Shown here piece by piece: positions 55,031-63,125 of a DNA stretch of 64,000 nt. This DNA is from Comamonadaceae bacterium PBBC2. GTDB lineage: Bacteria; Pseudomonadota; Gammaproteobacteria; Burkholderiales; Burkholderiaceae_C. The number at the start of each line of letters is the position of its first letter. Positions within the stretch are counted from its first letter, which is position 1. The DNA lies in NCBI GenBank assembly GCA_002255935.1, contig NKIO01000002.1, positions 55,480 to 119,479 of the forward strand, given 5' to 3'. Position numbers and translations under genes: made by a program. Below the pieces are notes generated by a model, which was not told the origin of the DNA, made no database searches, and worked only from the letters and a program-made list of their open reading frames with translations.

Positions 55031-55197
55031 AAGCGAACCACACACGCGGCGAATTGACGCCCGCACAACGCCTGGCCATTTCACGCGCCCGGATCACGCA
55101 GGCCCTGAGTGATCCGGCGTGGCTGATCTTGCTGCAACGCTTGCTCAAAGCCAAAGACCAAAAAGCAACAACTGCGCAGCGCACACCCGGCGTGTGA
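55027..55197 (+). CDS. YqjK-like small protein
   Basis: 56 residues starting at ATG 55027, which overlaps the previous stop by 4 bases. Basic and helical: ELTPAQRLAISRARITQAL is the recognisable core. It is the third member of the yqjDEK-like unit; the assignment rests mostly on size, coupling and position. Confidence 0.65.
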   Translation: MKANHTRGELTPAQRLAISRARITQALSDPAWLILLQRLLKAKDQKATTAQRTPGV

Positions 55198-55284
55198 CCG
55201 AGCGCACTGAACTTTCAAGGTCTGCATTTCACACTGAACTTGTCCGGCAGCCCGCCCCAGGGCGTCTGCAGGACACCTCGTTGG

Positions 55285-55309
55285 CAAGGCCTGAGGCCTT
55301 CGTTTTTTC
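55285..55309 (+). terminator. Intrinsic terminator after the YqjD/E/K-like genes
   Basis: AAGGCC, TGA loop, GGCCTT, then CG and six T. It lies about 90 bases past the stop of the third gene and just before the ice-binding gene, separating the two units. Confidence 0.75.
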
Positions 55310-55343
55310 TCCCGCGCTCAAGCGCCGAGACAGGAGCCTTCAC

Positions 55344-57164
55344 ATGCGCACATTCCCCCCTCGCCTTCGCACCTTGGCCTGGCTGCTGACCCTTGTGTCG
55401 GCGCTCACGGCTTGTGGTGGCGGCAAAGACCCCATCTTGGGCACCAGCCAAGGCGCAGCGGTCGCGCCCAGTGTGAGTGCCACCGCACCCCTGGCCCGCA
55501 ACCCGGCCGTCACGGGTGTGGCCCTCAACACGCAAGTCACTGCCACCTTCAACAAGGCCATGAACGCGAGCACCCTGAACACCAGCACCTTCACATTGGC
55601 CTGCCCTGCGGGCACCGCGGTGACGGGCACGGTGAGCTATGACGCCAACAGCCGCGTGGCCACCTTTGTACCGGCGGCCCTTTTGCCAATGACCACCACC
55701 TGCCAGGCCACCATCGGCACTGGCGCACAAGACACCGCAGGCACCCCCATGGCCAGCGCTTTCGTCTGGTCCTTTGAAACCGGCTCGGCCATCGATGACG
55801 TGGCGCCTTTTGTGACCACTCAAGTGCCCGCGCAAGATGCGGTGGCGGCCACCAACACCGTGGTCACCGCCACCTTCAGCGAAGAAATGGCGCCGGCCTC
55901 GCTCAACACCACCAGCTTCACCCTCAAGACCACGGTGGGCGACACGCCGGTGGTGGGCACCGTCAGTTATGCCGTCGGTTCGCGCACGGCCACCTTCACG
56001 CCCACCAGTCCGTCGCCGCTGCCCAGCAACACCGGCTTCACCGCCACGGTCAGCACTGCTGCGACCGATTTGGCCAGCAACCCCATGGCCGCCAACAAGG
56101 TGTGGACCTTCAGCACGGGTGAAGTGCTGGACATCACCCCCCCCTTGGTGACCTTGACCAACCCGGCCGATGGCGCATCGTCGGTGTGCCTCAACAAAAC
56201 CGTGAATGCGACTTTCAGCGAAGCCATGGCCCCGTTGAGCCTGACCACCACCACGCTGACGCTGGCGCCATCGAGCAGCTTGGGCAGCCCGGTGACGGCG
56301 GTCGTGAGCTATGACGCGCTGACCCAGATTGCGACCATCACGCCCAGCGCTAACTTGAGCCCCTCGACGGCCTACACCGCCACCGTGATCAGCGGCACAG
56401 AGGGCGTGAAAGACCTGGCCAGCAATGCCATGCTCGCCAACAAGGTGTGGAGCTTCACCACCGGCACCAGCGAATGCCAGTTGCCCGTGGCACTGGGCTC
56501 TGCATCCAACTTCGCCATCTTGGGTTCGGCGGCCATCACCAACATCCCCACCTCGCTCATCACGGGTGATGTGGGCCTGACATCGGACACCGGATCGGGC
56601 ATCACCGGCTTCAGCACACCCGCGACTTGCCCTGAAGTGGTGGGCAGCGTGTATGCGGTGGACAGCGCAGGCCCCGCTTGTGCATTGCCCGATGCCACGC
56701 TGCTGAGCAATGCCAAGACCGCCGCACTGGCCGCCTTTGTCAACGCCACCGGCGCAGGACGGGGCACGCCCACGCCGATCAGCACCAACTTGGCGGGGCT
56801 GACTTTTTACCCGGGCTTGTATGAATCGCTGACCACCCTCGATTTGTCGGCCGGCGGCCAGTTGACCTTGGATGCGCAAGGTGATGTGAACGCGGTGTTT
56901 GTGATCCGCAGCGCCACCAGCATCACCACCTTGGACACCAGCCAGATCGTGCTCAGTGGCGGCGCCAAAGCCAGCAATGTGTTTTGGACCGCTGGCAGCG
57001 CCATCACCTTGGGCACGGGCTCGGTGATGAAAGGCTCGCTGCTGGCGGGCACCGCCATCACGCTGCAAACCGGCGCCAACTTGGAAGGCAGAGCCTTGAA
57101 CCAGGGCGCCGCCGCTGCGGCCATCAGCTGTGACAGCTGCACCATCACTGTGCCCACCCCCTGA
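55344..57164 (+). CDS. Ice-binding-type (DUF3494) lipoprotein with Ig-like repeats
   Basis: 606 residues from ATG 55344 with AGGAG 7 bases upstream. The signal peptide ends in a lipobox LVSALTAC (Cys24), so it should be anchored at the cell surface. Three bacterial Ig-like (Big_5/SbsA-type) repeats of about 100 residues fill 40-370, each with a TATFxxxM strand and ending VWSFxTG. Residues about 378-600 are the DUF3494 ice-binding beta-solenoid (LGSASNFAILGSAAITNIPT, then GDVGLT). It may adhere to ice or surfaces. It has a stop 43 bases before ompA, so both may be on one transcript. Confidence 0.88.
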   Translation: MRTFPPRLRTLAWLLTLVSALTACGGGKDPILGTSQGAAVAPSVSATAPLARNPAVTGVALNTQVTATFNKAMNASTLNTSTFTLACPAGTAVTGTVSYDANSRVATFVPAALLPMTTTCQATIGTGAQDTAGTPMASAFVWSFETGSAIDDVAPFVTTQVPAQDAVAATNTVVTATFSEEMAPASLNTTSFTLKTTVGDTPVVGTVSYAVGSRTATFTPTSPSPLPSNTGFTATVSTAATDLASNPMAANKVWTFSTGEVLDITPPLVTLTNPADGASSVCLNKTVNATFSEAMAPLSLTTTTLTLAPSSSLGSPVTAVVSYDALTQIATITPSANLSPSTAYTATVISGTEGVKDLASNAMLANKVWSFTTGTSECQLPVALGSASNFAILGSAAITNIPTSLITGDVGLTSDTGSGITGFSTPATCPEVVGSVYAVDSAGPACALPDATLLSNAKTAALAAFVNATGAGRGTPTPISTNLAGLTFYPGLYESLTTLDLSAGGQLTLDAQGDVNAVFVIRSATSITTLDTSQIVLSGGAKASNVFWTAGSAITLGTGSVMKGSLLAGTAITLQTGANLEGRALNQGAAAAAISCDSCTITVPTP

Positions 57165-57207
57165 GATTTTTTGACCCTGGCATTTCGCCTTTTTTGGAGA
57201 ACGCGCA

Positions 57208-58386
57208 ATGAAAAAACTGAACTTCCACCCCCGCCCCACCCTGCTGGCTCTGGCCATGTTGGCCGCGCCCTTGGTGCATGCGCAAGAGGTCAACCCGGGC
57301 ATGTACATGGGCATTGGCATTGGAGAGTCACGCGCCAACATTGACAACGCCCGCATCACGCAAGGTTTGCTGGGCGCAGGCTTTACCACCGACAGCCTGA
57401 GTGAAGACCGACGCGACACCGCTTACAAAGCCTTCCTGGGCTTTCCTATCAACCCCTATTGGGCGGTGGAAACGGGCTACTTTGACCTGGGTCGTTTTGG
57501 CTTCACCGCCAACACCACACCCGCAGGCAGCTTGACGGGCAGCGCCCGCATCCGCGGCCTGAACCTGGACCTGGTGGGCACCTTGCCCATCACCGACAGC
57601 TGGTCCTTGTTTGGCCGTGTGGGCGCGGCCTATGCACAGACCAACGACACCTTCACCAGCACGGGCGCGGTCAGCGTGACCGCCCCCTCGCCACGCAAGC
57701 GCGACACCAACTACAAGTACGGCTTTGGCACGCAATACGCCTTCACCCCTGCCGTGACTTTGCGCCTGGAGGCTGAGCGTTACCGGGTCAACGATGCGGT
57801 GGGCAACCACGGCGATGTGGACCTGATCTCCTTGGGCTTGGTCTACCGTTTTGGTGGCACCGGCACGACCCCGAAAGCGGCTTACACCCCCTACGTGGCA
57901 CCGGTGGCTGCACCTGTGGTGGCCCAAGCGCCCTATGTGGCCCCCGTGCCACCGCCTGCACCTGTGCAAGCGCCTGCCCCTGCCCCCAAGCCTTGGGTGA
58001 AGGTCAAGCTCGAAGCCGACTCTTTGTTTGGCTTTGACCAAGACAGCTTGCAGGCCGACGGCAAGCGTTCGCTGGACAAACTGCTGGAAGACCTCAAGAC
58101 CGTGAACATCGACTCGATCTTGGTGACCGGCCACACCGACCGCTTGGGGAGCACGCCCTACAACGCCAAGCTGTCCACACGCCGCGCCGAAGCAGTGCAA
58201 AACTACCTGGTCCAAGTTGGTGGCATCCCCGCTGGCAAAGTCAGCGCCACAGGCGTGGGCGCCAGCCAGCCTGAAACCCAAGCGAGCGACTGCAAAGGCA
58301 CCAAGGCCACGCAGGCGCTGATCACCTGCTTGCGCGTGGACCGCCGCGTGGAAGTGGACGTGAACGGCACCCAGCAACAACGCTGA
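57208..58386 (+). CDS. OmpA-family outer membrane protein
   Basis: 392 residues from ATG 57208 (GGAG 8 bases upstream). A signal peptide ends near residue 23 (APLVHAQ). Residues about 27-215 form an eight-stranded OmpA barrel (YMGIGIGESRANID at the start). An Ala/Pro/Val linker follows (about 225-262), then the OmpA peptidoglycan-binding domain with SLFGFDQDSLQADGK and VTGHTDRLGSTPYNAKLSTR, where the Asp and Arg grip diaminopimelate. It links the outer membrane to the wall. Confidence 0.93.
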   Translation: MKKLNFHPRPTLLALAMLAAPLVHAQEVNPGMYMGIGIGESRANIDNARITQGLLGAGFTTDSLSEDRRDTAYKAFLGFPINPYWAVETGYFDLGRFGFTANTTPAGSLTGSARIRGLNLDLVGTLPITDSWSLFGRVGAAYAQTNDTFTSTGAVSVTAPSPRKRDTNYKYGFGTQYAFTPAVTLRLEAERYRVNDAVGNHGDVDLISLGLVYRFGGTGTTPKAAYTPYVAPVAAPVVAQAPYVAPVPPPAPVQAPAPAPKPWVKVKLEADSLFGFDQDSLQADGKRSLDKLLEDLKTVNIDSILVTGHTDRLGSTPYNAKLSTRRAEAVQNYLVQVGGIPAGKVSATGVGASQPETQASDCKGTKATQALITCLRVDRRVEVDVNGTQQQR

Positions 58387-58400
58387 TCACGCCCACAAAA

Positions 58401-58434
58401 AAAGCCTGCACCTTGAAAGGGGTGCAGGCTTTTT
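58401..58434. terminator. Bidirectional terminator between the ompA gene and the small membrane protein
   Basis: AAAGCCTGCACC and GGTGCAGGCTTT form a 12-bp perfect stem around an eight-base loop, with A and T runs at the ends. It serves the plus-strand ompA gene and the minus-strand small genes. Confidence 0.9.
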
Positions 58435-58456
58435 CGTGTGCGAAGCGGCTGGGGTT

Positions 58457-58603
58457 TTAGAGTCGTCGCCCTTGGATGACGCGCAGCAACACCACCACCA
58501 CGGCGATGACCAGCAAGATGTGGATGAGGCCCCCCATGGTGTACGAAGACACCAGGCCCAGCACCCACAACACCAGCAAGATAACGGCAATGGCTTCAAG
58601 CAT
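58457..58603 (-). CDS. lmo0937-type small membrane protein
   Basis: 48 residues (ATG 58603): two hydrophobic helices (LEAIAVILLVLWVLGLV and HILLVIAVVVVLLRVI) joined by SSYTMGG, ending IQGRRL. This is the recognisable layout of the short lmo0937 (DUF5670) family, widespread and of unknown function. It lies 9 bases downstream of the glycine-zipper gene on the same strand. It is too short for many gene finders. Confidence 0.82.
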   Translation of the reverse strand: MLEAIAVILLVLWVLGLVSSYTMGGLIHILLVIAVVVVLLRVIQGRRL

Positions 58604-58612
58604 GGTCCGAGC

Positions 58613-58831
58613 TCATTTCTTGTTGACTTCGTGGCCGATCACACCGCCCACTGCGGCGCCACCGACGGCCCCTGCGGTGCTGCCGCCCGTGAGGATGGAG
58701 CCCCCGATGGCGCCCACACCTGCGCCGATGGCGGTGTTCTTTTCTTGCTGCGTCATGCCTGAGCAAGCCGACAAAGCCAAAACGGCCAGCGACAAAGCCA
58801 GCTTGCGTGTGGAAGGAATAAGGTGGTGCAT
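58613..58831 (-). CDS. Glycine-zipper lipoprotein
   Basis: 72 residues. A lipobox LALSAC predicts lipid modification near residue 23. The rest is a glycine zipper (AIGAGVGAIGGSILTGGS, then AVGGAAVGGVIG), a membrane-inserting helix pair related to Slp/OsmB-type stress lipoproteins. The C-terminus HEVNKK is polar. A small membrane-protein gene follows 9 bases later. Confidence 0.85.
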   Translation of the reverse strand: MHHLIPSTRKLALSLAVLALSACSGMTQQEKNTAIGAGVGAIGGSILTGGSTAGAVGGAAVGGVIGHEVNKK

Positions 58832-58975
58832 GGCAGAACTCCTGTGGATCGATCAATGCCTGGCGCCTGCAAGCGGCAACACGCCAGCCACAGGCCAAGT
58901 TCACCCAGCATAGAAATTCAAGGCACCGGCGTCAGTGGCCTGCACCACACAGGCTGCGCCCTGCCATTGGCAGAT

Positions 58976-60196
58976 TCAGTTTTTGGGCGGCGCACTCAAG
59001 TGGTCGCGCCGCGCCAGGCCCGGGAACAAGCGCCACCACAGGCAGGCCACCAGCACCGTGCCCACACCGCCGCTGATGGCCGAAAATTCGGGACCGGCCC
59101 AAGCGGCCACCGTGCCCGACTCGAACTCCCCCAACTGGTTGGACGCGCCGATGAAGATGGAATTGACCGCCGCCACCCGGCCACGCATTTCGTCAGGCGT
59201 TTCGAGCTGCATCACGGTGATGCGCACCACCACACTGATGTTGTCAGCCGCGCCCGTGACCGCGAGTGCCAGCACCGACAACCAAAAATGCGTCGACATG
59301 CCAAACACCACCGTGGCCAGACCAAACACCGCCACCGCCATCAGCAAGCGCGGGCCCACGCGCCGCTCCAACGGCCAACGCGTGAGCGCCAACGACATCA
59401 GCAAAGCCCCAGCAGCCGGCGCGGAGCGCAGCAGCCCCAAACCTTCAGGCCCGAAATGCAAGATGTCCCGCGCGTAAATCGGCAACAAGGCCACCGCGCC
59501 GCCCAAGAGCACGGCAAACATGTCGAGCGTGGTGGCGCCCAACAAGACCTTGTGCCGCCACACAAACACCAAGCCCGCGACAAAGCTCTGAAAACTCGGC
59601 GCCTGGGTGGGCGGCTTGTGCGTGTAATGCACAAACAGTGTCATCACCCCCGCCAGCAAGAGCATGGCTGTGCACACCGCATAGACCGTGGTGGTGCCGT
59701 AGGCGAACAACATGCCGCCCAAAGCCGGCCCCGCGATCACCCCCAATTGCACACTGCTGGAGCTCAAGGCCACCGCACGCGAGAGCAAACGCTGCGGCAC
59801 CAACAAAGGCGTCAAGGCCTGCTGCGCCGGCATCTGAAACGACCGCGCCGTGCCCAGGACCACCGACACCACCAGCAGCCATTCGCGCGTGGCCCAATGC
59901 CCCTGTGTGGCCACCAGCAGCAAACCCGCTACCAGCGCTTGCACCAGCATGCACAGCGCGTAAATGCGCCCCCGGTGAAAGCGATCCACCACATGGCCCG
60001 CAGGCAGGGTCACCAGCAGCGCCGGAATGAACTGGAACAAACCCACCAGGCCCAAGTCCCAGGCGCTTGAGGTCAGCTCGTACATGTGCCAGGCCACGGC
60101 CACCATCAGCATTTGGTTAGCCGTCAAGCCACTCAGACGCGCCAGCAAAAAGCGGACATAGGGCCGCTGGGCCAGGAGCTCAGACAAAGGGCTCAT
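58976..60196 (-). CDS. MFS transporter (MFS_3, EntS-like)
   Basis: 406 residues with about twelve hydrophobic helices and the MFS loop motif PAGHVVDRFHRGRIYA after helix two. The closest-looking group is MFS_3 (DHA3), which includes the enterobactin exporter EntS and drug exporters. The substrate is unknown. It ends 6 bases before the FNR-like gene reads out on the same strand, so the two may be transcribed together, with the regulator first. Confidence 0.88.
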   Translation of the reverse strand: MSPLSELLAQRPYVRFLLARLSGLTANQMLMVAVAWHMYELTSSAWDLGLVGLFQFIPALLVTLPAGHVVDRFHRGRIYALCMLVQALVAGLLLVATQGHWATREWLLVVSVVLGTARSFQMPAQQALTPLLVPQRLLSRAVALSSSSVQLGVIAGPALGGMLFAYGTTTVYAVCTAMLLLAGVMTLFVHYTHKPPTQAPSFQSFVAGLVFVWRHKVLLGATTLDMFAVLLGGAVALLPIYARDILHFGPEGLGLLRSAPAAGALLMSLALTRWPLERRVGPRLLMAVAVFGLATVVFGMSTHFWLSVLALAVTGAADNISVVVRITVMQLETPDEMRGRVAAVNSIFIGASNQLGEFESGTVAAWAGPEFSAISGGVGTVLVACLWWRLFPGLARRDHLSAPPKN

Positions 60197-60202
60197 CGGC
60201 CC

Positions 60203-60904
60203 TCAAACCTGCAACAAGCGTTCGTTGAGGATTTCGTAACGCCGACCTTGCTTGTCGCAAGGCTTCAAGGCGCCTTCGCGCACCAAGCCGCTGATCTCTC
60301 GGCTAACGGTCTCCAACTTCAAGTCCAGCATGGCGCCCATGTCGTCGCGCGCAAAAAACGAGGTGTATTGCGGCTCATCGGGGTCGCGCATTTTGAGGGC
60401 CAGGCTGGCCACCCTTTGGCGTGCGGTGCCAAAGTTCAAATCGGCCAGCCAATCGTCGGCGTCTTTCAGGGCGTGTTGCCACTTTTGCATCAAGCGCAGA
60501 TGCAGGCGCGAGGAGTTGTTGGACAGATGGTGCAGCACCGACAAGGGGATGCGGCACACGCTCACATCGACCAGGGCCACGGCTTCGCTGTCGTATTTGG
60601 ACGTGGCCAGTGCCTCCAGGCCCAACACATCGCCGGGCCGCAGCACGCGCACAATGCGCTCGCGGCCATCGGCCGTCGAGCGCACCAGCTTGACCATGCC
60701 CTTGCGCAAAGTGAACAAGCCCATGGCTTGTTGCGCTTCGTGGTAGATCACCGCATCGGCAGCAAAGGCCAGATCGTCGATGGGCGTGTGGATCTCGGAG
60801 AAGTCCTGTTCGTTCAGATCGGCAAACAAGACCATGTCGCGGATGCCGCAATCGCGGCAATCCGAGGTGCCTTTCCAGGCCGAGTCAATGTGAATGGGGA
60901 TCAT
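60203..60904 (-). CDS. FNR-like Crp-family regulator
   Basis: 233 residues from ATG 60904. A CxxC (CRDCGIRDM, about residues 16-19) and a Cys in SVCRIPLSVLHHL match three of the four iron-sulfur ligands of FNR (C20, C23, C122); the fourth (C29) is Val here. The recognition helix VETVSREISGL keeps the E-x-x-S-R that contacts TTGAT half sites. A cAMP-like beta barrel and dimer helix are intact. It may be oxygen-blind or hold a different cluster. An FNR-type box is at 49871. The weak ribosome binding site leaves the exact start uncertain. Confidence 0.87.
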   Translation of the reverse strand: MIPIHIDSAWKGTSDCRDCGIRDMVLFADLNEQDFSEIHTPIDDLAFAADAVIYHEAQQAMGLFTLRKGMVKLVRSTADGRERIVRVLRPGDVLGLEALATSKYDSEAVALVDVSVCRIPLSVLHHLSNNSSRLHLRLMQKWQHALKDADDWLADLNFGTARQRVASLALKMRDPDEPQYTSFFARDDMGAMLDLKLETVSREISGLVREGALKPCDKQGRRYEILNERLLQV

Positions 60905-60917
60905 GCTTGTGAAGGGT

Positions 60918-61400
60918 TCAACGCGCCAACATCGTGCCACGGCACCGCTTGGCGCCACAGCGGCAAGCATACCGCGCCTTGAGCGCCTCCGTCACCGGCT
61001 CGTCGCTCACCAGACCGTAGTCAAAAGTCAACTCTTCACCGCGAAACACCGGCCTGCGCGTCTTGATGAAGACGCGGCCTTTGACTTCGGCGGGCTCGCA
61101 ATTGGGCTTGCACGAATGGTTGATCCATTTGGACGCGTTGCCATCGCGCACCGCATCGATCACACGGCCATCGTCCAACTGAAAATAAAAGGTGTGGTTT
61201 GGATCGCTCGGGTCGTGCGGGTGCCGCGCGATCGCTTCGGCCATGCTGATGACCTCGCCCACGTACTCGATCACCGTCTCGCCCGCGGCCATGTGGCGCA
61301 GGGCAAAGACGCCTTGGCCGTGGACGGGGGAGGATTCGACATGGATCATTTCCGACAGATTTTCAACCATCCCATCTTGACCTGCTTGGGCATGCGCCAT
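60918..61400 (-). CDS. SET-domain protein methyltransferase
   Basis: 160 residues from ATG 61400. The SET fold is complete: substrate/SAM motifs NHSCKPNCE and GEELTFDYG, a GRVIDAVRDGNA strand, and a post-SET zinc cluster CRCGAKRCRG. SET enzymes methylate lysines; in bacteria targets are usually their own proteins or, for effectors, host histones. It directly follows the stop of the ATP-grasp gene (TGA then ATG) and precedes the FNR-like gene by 13 bases. ATG codons at 61370 and 61349 are alternatives. Confidence 0.88.
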   Translation of the reverse strand: MAHAQAGQDGMVENLSEMIHVESSPVHGQGVFALRHMAAGETVIEYVGEVISMAEAIARHPHDPSDPNHTFYFQLDDGRVIDAVRDGNASKWINHSCKPNCEPAEVKGRVFIKTRRPVFRGEELTFDYGLVSDEPVTEALKARYACRCGAKRCRGTMLAR

Positions 61401-63050
61401 TCAAGTACGCTCACACATCACCACGGCATCCACATCGGCGCGGCAAATCAAGGCCTTGAAGCGCTGACTAAGTGTGTTCAAGGGCATGGGGATGTTTTGA
61501 CCAGAGGGTGACAGGGTCTTTTCAGCACTTGTGAAAAAGCACCGCCGGCCGCCTTGGACACTGTCGCTTTGGGCCTGCAAAGCCGCCGCTTCTGTGGGCC
61601 ACAGCGTGACCGGGATGGTGCCAGGTCCTTGTATCAAGGCCGAGAGGAATCGAGGAAGGTGCGATTGAGAGATCTCGCCTCCCCCTAACAGAGGCGCGTA
61701 ATTCACCTCGTTGATGATGGCGCCGTTTTGGTGCCACGGCTGGGTGATGTCGGCACTGATGATGTCCACGCCGGCCACATCCAGTCCAAACAACTGGGCC
61801 GCTTGTATGGCTGCAGCGATGTTGTCCGGATGCAGGGTGTGCGTCACCTCCTCGTCCACACCACCCCATGCGGTGGATTCGATGGGGCGCAGGGGCACAA
61901 GCACGCCGCTGTCGACAACCGAATCAGGTGACAAACCGACGTGCTTCAAAACCTGTACAGCCGTTTCATCCAGGGCTTGTATGCCCGATCGCAGCCAAGG
62001 TGGCCGTCGTGATTGGACTTGGACTTCATCGGCCACCAGTTGCGCCACGGTTCTGCGGCCATCGCCTTGAACCGACATGGGCAAGCGCTTGACGGCGTAC
62101 AAGAGTTGTCCACCCCAAATGAAAATACGATGGCACACCCCTGGGACCTGCTTTTCGACAATGACTTGTTTGGAAACGGACAGTTCATGGGCTCGCAGAA
62201 ATGCCGCCTTCAATGACGACTCGTCCATCACGTTCACCGTGACCCCTTCACCGCGGTCTCGGTCTAGGGGCTTGACGACCAGTGGGTAGCTCAGTTGAGC
62301 GGTGACTGCAACCGCATCACGCTCATGGCGCACGACCCCGTGTGTGGGCGCAGGCAGGCCTGCTGCGCGCAACAAGTTGGCCGTGGCCACTTTGTTTTGA
62401 GCCAGTTTGGAGCCAATCGCCGAATCGCGTTCTGTGGTGCTGCGGTCCAAACGCCGAGCCTTGGACCCCCAGCCCAACTGGTAAACCCCCAAACCCAGGT
62501 GCAGAAAGGGGATCCCCATGGCATAGGCCCCTTTCAACACGGGGAGGGTGGACTTGCCTGCAGGCACCACGGAGGACAGCGCCTGAATCACATGCCGATC
62601 CACGGCGTCAAACACATTCGAGATCTGCGGATCAGTCGGAGGGTGATCTGCCATCCAAAGACAGATGTCCCGCGCCACCCGAACCGCCGTCTCGTAAGCG
62701 ATCTGAGGCATCAAATCAACCAAGGGCACCTCAAACACCAGTTGGTGTTCAGCACTTGCTGGTTCTTTGGGGGCGTAGGCAATGAATTGCGCCGGAGAAA
62801 ACACTGGCAACCGCCCCAGCTCCAGCAGCCAACGGGAAAGTCTTAGAAAGACGGTGATGAATGGCAGCTCCAGTTCACTGCAATGCGCGAGGCCCGCTGG
62901 CACAGCCTCATCAGCTGACCAAGCCCCTTGCTTGACCAACACCTCGCTCCAAAGGCCCCACTCCTGTAAGTTCAGCGCTTGGGGCACGGTGATGTCCACC
63001 GTCAAACGGCACGGCTCGCGCATTTTGTCCCAGCGTATTTCTGAACTCAT
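61401..63050 (-). CDS. Stand-alone cyanophycin-synthetase-like ATP-grasp ligase
   Basis: 549 residues. From about residue 160 the protein follows the N and ATP-grasp domains of cyanophycin synthetase: GVYQLGWGSKARRLDRSTTE, SAIGSKLAQNK, YPLVVKPLDRDRGEGVTVNV, GDGRRTVAQLV and VDIISADI then NEVNYAPLLGGGE, with the Glu-x-Asn metal ligands. The Mur-ligase-like C-terminal domain (about 300 residues) of true CphA is absent and the frame ends cleanly. It should form an amide bond using ATP; the substrate is unknown. Third-position base use looks less GC-biased than in flanking genes. The adjoining SET gene begins immediately after. Confidence 0.82.
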   Translation of the reverse strand: MSSEIRWDKMREPCRLTVDITVPQALNLQEWGLWSEVLVKQGAWSADEAVPAGLAHCSELELPFITVFLRLSRWLLELGRLPVFSPAQFIAYAPKEPASAEHQLVFEVPLVDLMPQIAYETAVRVARDICLWMADHPPTDPQISNVFDAVDRHVIQALSSVVPAGKSTLPVLKGAYAMGIPFLHLGLGVYQLGWGSKARRLDRSTTERDSAIGSKLAQNKVATANLLRAAGLPAPTHGVVRHERDAVAVTAQLSYPLVVKPLDRDRGEGVTVNVMDESSLKAAFLRAHELSVSKQVIVEKQVPGVCHRIFIWGGQLLYAVKRLPMSVQGDGRRTVAQLVADEVQVQSRRPPWLRSGIQALDETAVQVLKHVGLSPDSVVDSGVLVPLRPIESTAWGGVDEEVTHTLHPDNIAAAIQAAQLFGLDVAGVDIISADITQPWHQNGAIINEVNYAPLLGGGEISQSHLPRFLSALIQGPGTIPVTLWPTEAAALQAQSDSVQGGRRCFFTSAEKTLSPSGQNIPMPLNTLSQRFKALICRADVDAVVMCERT

Positions 63051-63125
63051 GGTTTCAACTCCTTTTGTTCAGGCGGGCTTGCCACTTTGGTAGGTCGCGG
63101 CATCACCTCAAAGCCCAAGTGAATT

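Noticed and set aside
55215..57419. 734-codon minus-strand frame opposite the ice-binding gene
   Set aside because: Antisense shadow with Gly/Arg/His bias; the plus-strand gene has a signal peptide, ribosome binding site and domain motifs.
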